Shown piece by piece: positions 26,901 to 35,758 of a stretch of 64,000 nucleotides of DNA. The translations under genes were made by a program, and so were the position numbers. The notes under the pieces are model-generated. The model was given only the letters and a program-made list of their open reading frames with translations. It was not told where the DNA came from and did no database searches. Each line of letters opens with the position of its first letter. Positions within the stretch are counted from its first letter, which is position 1. This stretch comes from an uncultured Chitinophagaceae bacterium (lineage in GTDB: Bacteria > Bacteroidota > Bacteroidia > Chitinophagales > Chitinophagaceae): NCBI GenBank assembly GCA_903895845.1, contig CAITVK010000109.1:25080-89079 (forward strand), read 5' to 3'.

Positions 26901-28010
26901 ATGAAATTGAACAGCAACGATAAAGAGCGGTATAGCAGGCAGATTGGGTTGAAGCAATTTGGCGAATTGGCGCAGCAAAAACTATTACAAGCCAAAGTGT
27001 TAGTGATTGGTGCTGGTGGTTTGGGCTGCCCTGCCTTGCAATATTTGGCGGCTGCGGGTATTGGCAATATTGGCATTGTAGATGATGATACTATTTCACT
27101 TTCCAACCTTCATCGGCAAATATTATACACCACAAATGATTTTGATCTACCCAAAGCGACGATAGCGGCGGGTGCATTGTTGATGTTGAATCCAACTATT
27201 ACTGTTAATGCTTTCCCAGTAAGGCTGGATACCAGCAATGCGTTGGAGCTGATAAGGAACTATGACATCATCATTGATGGTACAGATAATTTTTCTTCGC
27301 GATACCTGATTAATGATGCTTGTGTACTGCTAAAAAAGCCGCTCATCTATGGAAGCGTCTATCAATTTGAAGGGCAGGTAGCAGTTTTTAATGTTGTGAA
27401 TGAAAATAATATCCCATCAGCCAACTACCGTGATTTGTTTCCCCAACAACCAAACAATGAGGAAGTTCCCAATTGCAGTGAGGCTGGTGTAATTGGTGTT
27501 TTACCGGGCATCATTGGCACCATGATGGCTAATGAATGTATCAAACTGATTGCAGGCATTGGCAGTTTATTAACCAATAAATTGCTTATCTATAATGCTT
27601 TGTCCAATCAAACTTATGAGATGGATATTACGCCAAAAGAAGAAACCACCCTGCTTATTCCTCCCAATGAAGCGGCTTTTAAGGCCATGCAATATTCCTT
27701 TTCGTGCGAAGCAGAACATTCTTTTGAAGATGTAGGGATAAAAGACTTTCTTAAATTGATGCAAGAAGAAGATACGATAGTGATTGATGTGCGGGAAGAA
27801 GGCGAAAAGCCAGTTATCACTTCGTTTGAACACATAAATATTCCCATGAGTGTACTAAAAAGGCAAAAGCCAGAGATTAATCAGAAAAATATCCTTGTCT
27901 TTTGCCATGCAGGCATCAGAAGCGTGGACGCTGCCCAATACTTATCCAACGGAAAGAATAAGGTGTATAATTTGAAAGGAGGGATTATTAGATGGATGAG
28001 CTCACTATAA
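26901..28010 (+). CDS. moeB: MoeB/ThiF-type adenylyltransferase with rhodanese domain
   Basis: Activates the MoaD C-terminus with ATP. E1-like domain (1 to ~245): RYSRQIGLKQFG, nucleotide loop GAGGLGCPALQYLAAAG, D-N-RY pattern in DGTDNFSSRYLIND, and the NCSEAGVIGVLPGIIG Cys loop. C-terminal rhodanese domain (about 275-369) with active-site Cys in VFCHAGIRS, which likely supplies the sulfur. I see no paired CxxC zinc site. 369 residues matches MoeBR-type fusions. Confidence 0.92.
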   Translation: MKLNSNDKERYSRQIGLKQFGELAQQKLLQAKVLVIGAGGLGCPALQYLAAAGIGNIGIVDDDTISLSNLHRQILYTTNDFDLPKATIAAGALLMLNPTITVNAFPVRLDTSNALELIRNYDIIIDGTDNFSSRYLINDACVLLKKPLIYGSVYQFEGQVAVFNVVNENNIPSANYRDLFPQQPNNEEVPNCSEAGVIGVLPGIIGTMMANECIKLIAGIGSLLTNKLLIYNALSNQTYEMDITPKEETTLLIPPNEAAFKAMQYSFSCEAEHSFEDVGIKDFLKLMQEEDTIVIDVREEGEKPVITSFEHINIPMSVLKRQKPEINQKNILVFCHAGIRSVDAAQYLSNGKNKVYNLKGGIIRWMSSL

Positions 28011-28017
28011 CCTGTTA

Positions 28018-28330
28018 GTTCTGTGGTAAAACTTATTAGTTTAGCCATAAAAACTTATTAGTTTAGCCATAAAACCTTTAAGTTATGCGACGGAACCTTT
28101 AAGCTTTGCCGCAAAACCTTTAAGTTCTGTGGCAAAACTTATTAGTTTAGCCATAAAACCTTTAAGTTATGCGACGGAACCTTTAAGCTTTGCCGCAAAA
28201 CCTTTAAGTTCTGTGGCAAAACGTATTAGTTTAGCGACAAAACCTTTTAGTTATGCGACGGAACCTTTAAGCTTTGTCGCAAAACCTTTAAGTTCCGCGA
28301 TAAAACTTATTAGTTTTGGGACAAAGTTGG
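28018..28330. repeat. 84-bp (4 x 21) minisatellite inside the Moco cluster
   Basis: AGTTATGCGACGG recurs at 28081, 28165 and 28249, exactly 84 bp apart; each 84-bp unit consists of four 21-bp subunits of the type (A)AAACCTTTAAG...GC. About 3.6 copies fill the moeB-moaE gap. The ORF at 28129-28335 is the repeat read in one frame (heptads such as KPLSYAT, EPLSFAA) and is not called as a gene. Confidence 0.9.
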
Positions 28331-28368
28331 TATGAGGTAAGGAAGCCTTTGCAGATAATATAAATACA

Positions 28369-28815
28369 ATGACAGATAAGAAGCACAAACAGATTTTTGT
28401 TAAGGGGGCAATAGGCAGTTCTTTTATTGCAGATAGCATTCAGAAACATAGCACCAAAACTACCATTGGGGCGCACAGTATTTTTCTGGGGCAGGTGCGT
28501 AGCGATAGCAGAGACGATAGAAAAGTGGTGGCAATAGACTATACCACCTACGAAGAGATGGCTCTGGAGAAGATGCACGAGATAAGGGAAGGCATTTTTG
28601 CCAAATATCCGCTTACCTGTATGCACATTTATCACAGCCTGGGAACAGTTGCCGCGGGGGAAATATGTTTGTTTGTATTTACTTCGGCGGTGCATCGGAA
28701 GGAAGCAATAGATGCTTGCGAGGAAGTGGTGGAACTGATAAAAAAGGAATTGCCAATATGGGGGAAGGAAGTTTTTGAGGACGATACACATCAATGGAAA
28801 ATAAATAATGTTTAA
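28369..28815 (+). CDS. moaE: Molybdopterin synthase catalytic subunit MoaE
   Basis: Converts cPMP to molybdopterin with sulfur from MoaD. It has GAHSIFLGQVRSD, ALEKMHEI, HSLGTVAAGEICLFV, the VHRKEAIDACEEVVELIKKELPIWGKE helix with the catalytic lysines. 148 residues, normal. Confidence 0.95.
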   Translation: MTDKKHKQIFVKGAIGSSFIADSIQKHSTKTTIGAHSIFLGQVRSDSRDDRKVVAIDYTTYEEMALEKMHEIREGIFAKYPLTCMHIYHSLGTVAAGEICLFVFTSAVHRKEAIDACEEVVELIKKELPIWGKEVFEDDTHQWKINNV

Positions 28816-28917
28816 CCACAAGGGGCACTATGGTTTTCACTAAGAAACACAAGGAAAAAACTATGTCAAACCCCTTGTGTCCCTTGTGAAAAACCTTGTG
28901 TTCTTTGTGGTTAAACG
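28813..28917. repeat. CACAAAG foldback between moaE and moaCB
   Basis: The left arm TTTAACCACAAGGGGCACTA, ending in AAGAAACACAAGG, is complementary to the right arm CCTTGTGTTCTTTGTGGTTAAA. Arms and spacing match the moaA-moeA element. It overlaps the moaE stop and gives the false 5' extension of the moaCB ORF. Confidence 0.85.
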
Positions 28918-28930
28918 CCAAAAAATAGCA

Positions 28931-29845
28931 ATGAATAATATTACACAGAAGGTAAGTAGCCTACGACAAGCAGTTGCAACGGCTACGGTTACAGTTTCCA
29001 GACAAGAAACCATTGATGCCATCAATAATAAGTTGGTGCCCAAAGGCGATGTGTTTGAGTTTTCGAGAGCCGCTGGTCTGTTGGCCATCAAAAAAACCAG
29101 TGATGTGATACCCGATTGTCATCCACTGCCAATTGAATTTGCGGCTATCAAACATACTATCGAAGGGTTGGCAATAACCATTTCGGTGGAAGTACATACC
29201 ATCTACAAAACGGGTGTGGAGGTGGAGGCAATGCATGGCGCAAGCGTAACTGCACTAACTATATACGATATGCTGAAACCAATAGACAAATCGGTAGAAA
29301 TATCTAGCATTAAACTGCTGAATAAGAAAGGCGGAAAGTCTGATTACAGAGATAGACCAATCCAAGCCATCCGTTGTGCAGTTATTGTTTGTTCGGATAG
29401 TATTTCTGAAGGTAGCAAACAGGACTTTGCAGGCAAGGCTATCATAGAAAAGCTGCGACAAAACCAGATAGAAACGGCTTTCTACAGTATTATTCCTGAC
29501 GAGTTTGATGTTATACAAGCTAAGGCAAAGCAATTGGCCAATGAAGGGTTTCATCTGGTATTATTTTGTGGCGGAACAGGGCTTTCGCCAAGGGATGTTA
29601 CACCAGAAGCCATTTCTCCGTTGTTCGACAGGGCTATTCCTGGCATAATGGAAGCCGCACGCAACTATGGACAGGAAAGAACGCCTTACGCCATGCTTTC
29701 CCGTGGGGTTGCAGGGTTTGTTTCTAATACATTAATACTCACTTTGCCCGGTTCTACGCGTGGTGCTGTCGAAACCATGGATGCCTTGTTCCCGTATGTA
29801 CTACATATATTCAGGGTGGCTGAGGGTATGCGGCACGAAGGATAG
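28931..29845 (+). CDS. moaCB: Bifunctional MoaC-MoaB (cPMP synthase / molybdopterin adenylyltransferase-like)
   Basis: The N-terminal MoaC domain (to ~150) has SDVIPDCHPLPIEF, VEVEAMHGASVTALTIYDM and KKGGKSDY. The C-terminal MoaB/MogA domain (~155-305) has VIVCSDSISEGSKQDFAG, FCGGTGLSPRDVTPEA and LPGSTRGAVE. This fusion is common in Bacteroidota and completes the pathway here (moaA, moaCB, moaD, moaE, moeA, moeB all present). ATG 28931 (MNNITQKV) is chosen because earlier codons are repeat sequence. Confidence 0.92.
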   Translation: MNNITQKVSSLRQAVATATVTVSRQETIDAINNKLVPKGDVFEFSRAAGLLAIKKTSDVIPDCHPLPIEFAAIKHTIEGLAITISVEVHTIYKTGVEVEAMHGASVTALTIYDMLKPIDKSVEISSIKLLNKKGGKSDYRDRPIQAIRCAVIVCSDSISEGSKQDFAGKAIIEKLRQNQIETAFYSIIPDEFDVIQAKAKQLANEGFHLVLFCGGTGLSPRDVTPEAISPLFDRAIPGIMEAARNYGQERTPYAMLSRGVAGFVSNTLILTLPGSTRGAVETMDALFPYVLHIFRVAEGMRHEG

Positions 29846-29852
29846 TTATGAA

Positions 29853-29915
29853 ATATGAGTGATGAATTACGAGTTGTTGTTTGACGGCTAATGGCTCATA
29901 ATTCATCACTCATAT
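29853..29915. repeat. Foldback after moaCB, 21-bp arms
   Basis: ATATGAGTGATGAATTACGAG pairs with CTCATAATTCATCACTCATAT with one mismatch and a 21-nt loop. The units are of the ACTCAT heptad type. It may stabilise the 3' end of the Moco transcript, though no U-tract follows. Confidence 0.8.
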
Positions 29916-29932
29916 TTACAAACTAATAGTTA

Positions 29933-30139
29933 TTAAAGCGAATCAAGGTTTAGAAATATATTCAATGAAAGCGACTGGACGGCACTCACCAACCTGTTCA
30001 GCCTACTATAAAATGCCTGATAGGAAGGCAATTTAGGAAACCGATTGCTAAGATCCCTTTGTGCGAATCCGTGGATTTCTCTTATCTTGAAACGACGCTC
30101 CTCACTCACTGCATAAAAGCAAATAGTCAGTGCCTTCAT
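29933..30139 (-). pseudogene. Transposase remnant (N-terminal fragment)
   Basis: The 68-residue ORF (CFYAVSEERRFKIREIH, then FPKLPSYQAFYSRLNRL) resembles the N-terminal region of IS4/IS982-like transposases. No catalytic DDE part and no terminal inverted repeats are seen in the surrounding 400 bp, so it is a fragment. Family match is from memory, moderately secure. Confidence 0.45.
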
Positions 30140-30363
30140 ATCAGCAAAAACGGCTGAAGCATTATTACTGAAACGTGTACATTAATATTTTAATTCTTTG
30201 CCGTACCTTTCGCAAATATAAAAGTAGAGGGCGATTAGTTTTGCTTCGAACACATTACTAGAACGTCTTTTGCTTTTACTTTCTTATAACTCAATATATA
30301 ATTTTCAACCTTTGATTCGCATTAATAAATAATACATACACCACATAAATTATTCGATGTTAT

Positions 30364-31053
30364 ATGAAAGAAAACAAGAAAGGATGTGATTTAAAAAGCT
30401 GTGTATTCTGCAAGCTATGTTTAAAAGAATGGCTACCTGCTATCAATTTGAACAGGAAAACCATTGATTACAAAAAAGGGGAAGTTATTTTTCGGGAGGG
30501 AGAAAAAGTAGAAGGGATTTATTTTGTCTACTCTGGTACAGTAAAAGTACACAAGAAATGGGGTGAGGAAAAGGAATTAATACTTCGGTTTGCGACCAAA
30601 GGAGATATTTTCGGGCATAGAGGAATGGGCAATAATCCTTATTACCCTATTTCAGCAACGGCACTCGAAAATGTAACTGTTTGCTTTATAGACCTCGAAT
30701 TCTTTATCACTTCTCTAACAGTCAATCATGCTTATGCCTTGCAATTAATGATGTTTTTTGCAGATGAACTGCAAGAGTCCGAAAAGAACATGCGCAACCT
30801 TGCACATATGTCTGTTAAGGGTAGGGTTGCGAGTGCTCTACTTCGTTTAGAGAAAAAATTTGGTACTACTGAGGCAGGAAATATCAATATTTATATGTCT
30901 CGGCAGGATATTGCATCATTCTCTGGCACCACTTACGAAACAGTATTTAGGGTTCTGAGTGATTTCGAGGAAAACGGATTTGTTATTAGCAATGGCAAAA
31001 GCATTACAATTAAAAATGTAGAGGAATTAAAGAAGTTTACCAATCAAAGTTAG
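30364..31053 (+). CDS. Crp/Fnr-family regulator with N-terminal Cys cluster
   Basis: Cyclic-nucleotide-binding-fold sensor (KGEVIFREGEKVEGIYFVYSGTVKV) with a C-terminal winged helix-turn-helix (MSRQDIASFSGTTYETVFRVLSDFEENG). 229 residues. Four cysteines near the N-terminus (C8, C13, C16, C19) could bind an iron-sulfur cluster as FNR does, though spacing differs from FNR. Next to the Moco genes, it could control anaerobic or nitrate/sulfite metabolism; this is inference. Confidence 0.9.
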   Translation: MKENKKGCDLKSCVFCKLCLKEWLPAINLNRKTIDYKKGEVIFREGEKVEGIYFVYSGTVKVHKKWGEEKELILRFATKGDIFGHRGMGNNPYYPISATALENVTVCFIDLEFFITSLTVNHAYALQLMMFFADELQESEKNMRNLAHMSVKGRVASALLRLEKKFGTTEAGNINIYMSRQDIASFSGTTYETVFRVLSDFEENGFVISNGKSITIKNVEELKKFTNQS

Positions 31054-31277
31054 TGTCTCAGAGAGCAACTTTTAGATACAAGTTGCTTATCCTTATCTGT
31101 TCTGCGCTTTGTAACTTTGACTGGTGTCATTCACTTTTTATTGATACATAAGATTGCCAAAAGAAATGGGTGTATGTAATAACAGTTAAGTAAATCTTTT
31201 ACAATTCAGTAGTTCTCAATGGGTTTATTTCTTTTCTATATTAAAGCCTTTAGTAAGAAAGCCTTTACCTTCGCAGC

Positions 31278-32318
31278 ATGTCTACTCAACAAAACATCCG
31301 ACATTTATCGCTGAAAGATCTCGAGAATTATTTTCTTTCCATTGGCGAACCTAAGTTTCGCGTTAAGCAAGTACACGAATGGTTATGGCAAAAGCATGCA
31401 CATAGTTTCGATGATATGAGCAATGTAAGTAAAACTTTACGTGCAAAGCTTGCAACTGAGTTTACATTGCCGGCTTTGGTTGTGGAAACGGCACAGCATA
31501 GTGAGGATGGTACTATTAAAAGTCGTTTCAAAACATTTGATGGTCACTTTATTGAAGGTGTTTTGATTCCTACGGAAGAAAGAAAGACAGCTTGTGTATC
31601 CTCTCAGATTGGTTGTAGCCTCACTTGTAAGTTTTGTGCAACTGGTTACATGGATAGGAAACGTAACCTTACTTTCGATGAAATATATGATCAGGTCGTA
31701 CTTATCAATAAGCAAAGCGAAGCAACTTATCAGCAAAAGCTGACGAATATTGTATTTATGGGCATGGGCGAGCCGCTCCTTAACTACAATAATGTCTTAG
31801 CGGCTATTGAAAGAATCAGTGCTGAGGACGGTTTGTTCATGAGTCCCAAACGAATCACTGTTTCTACAGCGGGTGTTGCGAAGCAGATAAAACATTTGGG
31901 GGGCAACAAAGTAAAGTTCAAACTGGCACTTTCTCTACATGCAGCTACCGACAAGAAACGTAATGAGATTATGCCAATCAATGAAAGCAATAACATCGCT
32001 GCATTGGTAGAAGCATTGAACTACTTTTATAAGGAAACGGGCAATGAAATAACTTTTGAATATATCTTGCTGAAAGGCTTCAATGACTCTCAGAAAGATG
32101 CTGAGGATTTAATAAAACTATATCGCCAGGTACCTGCCGATCTGGTAAATATCATAGAATATAATACTATAGATGCCTTCAAGTTCTACAAACCAGATGA
32201 AGATGTTGTTGAGGATTTCATGACCTTACTAGACAAGAACAGAGTTAATGCACGACTTCGTCGCAGTAGAGGAAAAGACATAGACGCAGCTTGCGGACAA
32301 CTAGCTAATAAGGGATAG
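31278..32318 (+). CDS. rlmN: 23S rRNA/tRNA adenine-C2 methyltransferase RlmN
   Basis: Radical-SAM methyltransferase for A2503 of 23S rRNA. It has CSLTCKFCATG (CxxxCxxC cluster), GMGEPLLNY, the substrate Cys in ACGQL near the C-terminus and the N-terminal KVKQVHEWLW-type helix. 346 residues. A TACCTTCG box about 10 bp upstream is a weak promoter candidate. Confidence 0.95.
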   Translation: MSTQQNIRHLSLKDLENYFLSIGEPKFRVKQVHEWLWQKHAHSFDDMSNVSKTLRAKLATEFTLPALVVETAQHSEDGTIKSRFKTFDGHFIEGVLIPTEERKTACVSSQIGCSLTCKFCATGYMDRKRNLTFDEIYDQVVLINKQSEATYQQKLTNIVFMGMGEPLLNYNNVLAAIERISAEDGLFMSPKRITVSTAGVAKQIKHLGGNKVKFKLALSLHAATDKKRNEIMPINESNNIAALVEALNYFYKETGNEITFEYILLKGFNDSQKDAEDLIKLYRQVPADLVNIIEYNTIDAFKFYKPDEDVVEDFMTLLDKNRVNARLRRSRGKDIDAACGQLANKG

Positions 32319-32418
32319 GTTTAATGATTGCTTTGGGTTGTAGCTAAAAAAGTTCCAAAATAATCCTCTATAGGCTTGTAATTTATCAACAGTAAGAATC
32401 ACGTGTAAATTCCCTTTC

Positions 32419-35181
32419 CTATTCCATATTCTGCCTTAACCATCTTTCTACTTCTTCTAAAGTCATGCCTTTTCTCTTGGCATAATCTTCTACTTGGTCG
32501 GGCTGAATTTTGCCTACACCATAATATTGACTCTGAGGATTGGCGAAATACCATCCGCAAACTGATGATGCAGGATACATAGCCAAGCTTTCGGTAAGCG
32601 TGATGCCAATGCTTTCGGTTACATTCAGCAAGTCGAATAACTTATACTTTTCTGTGTGATCTGGACAAGCAGGATAACCAGGTGCCGGACGAATACCTTG
32701 GTACTTTTCATGAATCAATTCATCATTGGTCAAATGCTCATCGGTGGCATAACCCCAATATTCCTTCCTTATTTTTAAATGGAGACACTCTGCAAAAGCC
32801 TCCGCCAATCTATCAGCAAGCGCTTGTAGTATAATCTTGTTGTAATCATCCAAGTTTGCTTCGAAAGCTTTTATGTGCGGCTCAATACCATCAATGGTAA
32901 CGGCGAAAGCACCTATAAAATCAGTCGTAAGTGGTAAGTCGTGAGTCGTAAGTTCTTTAGAAGCTCCAAGTGGTTTTATAAAATCTGCTAGAGAGATGTT
33001 TGGTTGACCCGGGGCTTTTTCTATTTGCTGACGAAGGAACTCAAGATTAATTGTTTCCTTTTCTTGACTTGCGACTAACGACTTATGACTTACGACTACT
33101 GTATCCCCCTCACTTCCTGCTTCCCAGAAACCAATAGTTCCCTTTGCTGTCAACCATTTCTCAGCAATAATTTTATCTAATAAATCATTCGCATCGTTGT
33201 ACAACTTAGTTGCTTCTTTACCTACAATCTCATCAGAAAGAATAGCAGGGAAGTTTCCGTGCATTTCCCAAGCAATGAAGAAAGGCTTCCAGTCAATGTA
33301 TTGTCTTAGTTCGTTCAAATCGAAATCTGCAAACACTTTAGTACCTGTAAACTGAGGTTTCACTGGTTGAAAAGAAGCCCAATCTAAGTTTACTTTATTG
33401 GCTAGAGCCTTGCTGTAAGGCAAATAGTTTTTGTGAGATTTCTTATTGTCAAACCCATGTTTCAGCTTAGTATATTCGCCATAAGTCTGTTCCAAGAAAG
33501 CTGGTTTGCTATCATTGCTCAATAAACTACCCGCAACAGTAACGCTACGGCTAGCATCTAATACATGAATAACGCCATTGCCATACTCAGGCGCAATCTT
33601 CACAGCAGTGTGCATTCGGCTAGTGGTGGCACCACCAATTAGCAATGGTTGTTTCATTCCGCGACGCTTCATTTCTTTAGCCACGTGAACCATTTCATCG
33701 AGCGAAGGTGTAATTAATCCACTCAATCCAATGATATCAGCATTGTGCTGAATGGCGGCATCCAGTATTTTATCGGTAGGAACCATTACACCTAAGTCGA
33801 TAATATCATAGCCATTACAACCCAAAACCACCCCAACGATGTTCTTACCAATATCGTGAACATCACCTTTCACGGTAGCCAATAATATCTTGGCAGCACC
33901 AGCACCTTCTTGATTGATTGTACCAGCGGCAATATGCGCCAAACGACGTTCTTCTTTTTCAGCTTCTATGTATGGAGTTAGCACTGCCACACTTTTTTTC
34001 ATCACCCTAGCACTCTTTACCACTTGTGGCAAGAACATTTTACCAGCACCGAATAAGTCGCCCACAAAGTTCATTCCGTCCATCAATGGCCCTTCTATCA
34101 CATCCAAAGGTTTAGGATATTTCAGCCTAGCCTCTTCTGTATCCGCATCTATATATTCAGTAATACCATTAACCAAGGCGTGTTTCAAGCGCTCTTCCAC
34201 CGAAGCATCACGCCACTTTTCATCTCTTTCCTGCACCTTACCCTTTGCTTTTACTGTCTCGGCGAAGGCAATTAGCTTCTCTGTAGCTTCGTTGTTATCG
34301 TTGTTTCTATTAAGAATTACATCTTCGCAAAGTTCTTTTAAGCTAGGTTCTATCTCATCATACACTACCAACTGACCAGCATTAACAATACCCATATCCA
34401 TACCCGCCTTGATGGCATGGTATAAGAAAACAGAGTGCATTGTTTCGCGCACATGTTCATTGCCACGGAAAGAGAAAGACAGGTTACTAACGCCGCCACT
34501 AATCTTTACCAAAGGATGCCTTTGCTTGATGATGCGTGTGGCTTCAATGAAATCTACACCATAGTTATTGTGTTCTTCTAGACCTGTTGCAATGGCAAAA
34601 ACATTAATATCGAAGATGATATCTTGCGGATCGAAGCCAACTTGCTCGGTCAATATCTTGTAGGCTCTTTCCGATATTTCTACTTTGCGCTCTAGGGTAT
34701 CGGCTTGGCCTTTTTCATCAAAAGTCATTACAATTACCACTGCGCCATACGCTTTACAGATGAAGGCATGCTCAATAAATTTCTCCTCCCCTTCTTTCAT
34801 AGAGATAGAGTTTACGATGCAACGCCCCTGAATACATTTCAATCCTGCTTCAATAATCTCGAACTTAGAGCTATCCACCATGATAGGTATCTTGGCAATA
34901 TCGGGTTCGCTTTGCAATAGATTGATGAAAGTGGTCATGGCTTTTACCCCATCCAACAAGGCATCATCCATGTTTACATCCAATATCTGCGCACCATTCT
35001 CTACTTGTTGACGAGCAACTGAGAGGGCTTCTTCATACTGATTATTCAAGATAAGTCTGGCAAACTTCTTACTACCCGTAACGTTGGTTCGCTCGCCCAC
35101 ATTGACAAAGTTTGTCTCCGGACGAATAATTAAAGGCTCTAAACCACTCAATCTCAAAAAAGGTTTTATCGTTGTACTCAT
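32419..35181 (-). CDS. metH: Methionine synthase MetH, cobalamin/folate/activation half
   Basis: Second half of a split cobalamin-dependent methionine synthase: pterin-binding barrel ([17 protein letters not shown]...), cobalamin cap, B12-binding domain with DVHDIGKN (lower-axial His) and the SAM-binding activation domain ending [20 protein letters not shown] 35181 ([11 protein letters not shown]) is preferred. About 920 residues. Two stretches, near residues 695-707 and 743-753, are encoded by inverted GTAAGTC-type heptads and correspond to surface loops of the activation domain. The homocysteine half is the separate gene at 35759-36775. Confidence 0.93.
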   Translation of the reverse strand: MSTTIKPFLRLSGLEPLIIRPETNFVNVGERTNVTGSKKFARLILNNQYEEALSVARQQVENGAQILDVNMDDALLDGVKAMTTFINLLQSEPDIAKIPIMVDSSKFEIIEAGLKCIQGRCIVNSISMKEGEEKFIEHAFICKAYGAVVIVMTFDEKGQADTLERKVEISERAYKILTEQVGFDPQDIIFDINVFAIATGLEEHNNYGVDFIEATRIIKQRHPLVKISGGVSNLSFSFRGNEHVRETMHSVFLYHAIKAGMDMGIVNAGQLVVYDEIEPSLKELCEDVILNRNNDNNEATEKLIAFAETVKAKGKVQERDEKWRDASVEERLKHALVNGITEYIDADTEEARLKYPKPLDVIEGPLMDGMNFVGDLFGAGKMFLPQVVKSARVMKKSVAVLTPYIEAEKEERRLAHIAAGTINQEGAGAAKILLATVKGDVHDIGKNIVGVVLGCNGYDIIDLGVMVPTDKILDAAIQHNADIIGLSGLITPSLDEMVHVAKEMKRRGMKQPLLIGGATTSRMHTAVKIAPEYGNGVIHVLDASRSVTVAGSLLSNDSKPAFLEQTYGEYTKLKHGFDNKKSHKNYLPYSKALANKVNLDWASFQPVKPQFTGTKVFADFDLNELRQYIDWKPFFIAWEMHGNFPAILSDEIVGKEATKLYNDANDLLDKIIAEKWLTAKGTIGFWEAGSEGDTVVVSHKSLVASQEKETINLEFLRQQIEKAPGQPNISLADFIKPLGASKELTTHDLPLTTDFIGAFAVTIDGIEPHIKAFEANLDDYNKIILQALADRLAEAFAECLHLKIRKEYWGYATDEHLTNDELIHEKYQGIRPAPGYPACPDHTEKYKLFDLLNVTESIGITLTESLAMYPASSVCGWYFANPQSQYYGVGKIQPDQVEDYAKRKGMTLEEVERWLRQNME
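32922..33099. repeat. Inverted GTAAGTC heptad pair inside metH
   Basis: GTCGTAAGTGGTAAGTCGTG (from 32923) and the complementary GCGACTAACGACTTATGACT (from 33071) lie 110 bp apart within the reading frame. They match the arms of the intergenic foldback at 25173-25316 almost base for base, so the same repeat has entered coding DNA. Confidence 0.85.
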
Positions 35182-35196
35182 GTTATTTGTTTTTTG

Positions 35197-35750
35197 CCAC
35201 AAAGACGCAAAGGCTCAAAGTGGCACAAAGAAAAGAAGAAGGAAAGGGAAAAGAAAGAAAGGGAATTAAATAAGAGGATTTATAGAACCATTCTTTTTAT
35301 TCCTTCTTTGATTAATGGGACATTAAAGTTTATTATAAATCCCAGATGCTTCTCTGATAAACGCAAATAACTTAATAATTGTGCTTCCCAGACCTTATGA
35401 TATTCTTCTTGTGCTTTTAATTCAATTATTACTAAATCATCTACTAAAATGTCTAATCTCAATCCTTCGTCAAAAACGACATCATCGTATATTATTGCTA
35501 CCTCTTTTTGCTTTACAAAGGCAATATCCCTTTTATATAATTCGTAACAGAAGCAAGCTTCATACACTTTCTCCAACAATCCTGGCCCTAATGCTTTATG
35601 AATATGATAAGCAATATCTACTACTTGCTTGCCAACCCATTCTCTGCGTTCATCCAGTTCGTCATACATTTCTTATTTTCATTTTCTTCTTTTTTCTTTT
35701 CTTAATTACTTAGTGCATCTTCGAGTCTTTGCGTCTTGGTGGCAAATCTT
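35197..35750. mobile_element. CACAAAG-flanked element carrying the GxxExxY gene
   Basis: The left arm TTGCCACAAAGACGCAAAGG with CTCAAAG after it (about 35196-35223) is the reverse complement of the right arm CTTCGAGTCTTTGCGTCTTGGTGGCAAA (about 35720-35747): 25 of 28 positions pair. The arms bracket the GxxExxY gene in the middle of split metH. They read like terminal inverted repeats of a small element; no target-site duplication could be defined by eye. Calling it mobile is inference. Confidence 0.5.
35280..35669 (-). CDS. GxxExxY protein (PDDEXK_3-like)
   Basis: A 129-residue protein with the naming motif GLLEKVYE (G30, E33, Y36) and a PDDEXK-like core (LRLDILVDDLVIIELKA, i.e. D...ExK). 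Members are small, widespread and sporadic, with no established function that I can cite. It lies between the two halves of metH, in the same orientation, and is bracketed by inverted CACAAAG arms. It could be the cargo or the agent of those repeats. Confidence 0.88.
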   Translation of the reverse strand: MYDELDERREWVGKQVVDIAYHIHKALGPGLLEKVYEACFCYELYKRDIAFVKQKEVAIIYDDVVFDEGLRLDILVDDLVIIELKAQEEYHKVWEAQLLSYLRLSEKHLGFIINFNVPLIKEGIKRMVL

Positions 35751-35758
35751 CCTAGTGG

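Noticed and set aside
28129-28335. 68-aa ORF with KPLSYAT-type heptads
   Set aside because: It is the 84-bp minisatellite read in frame.
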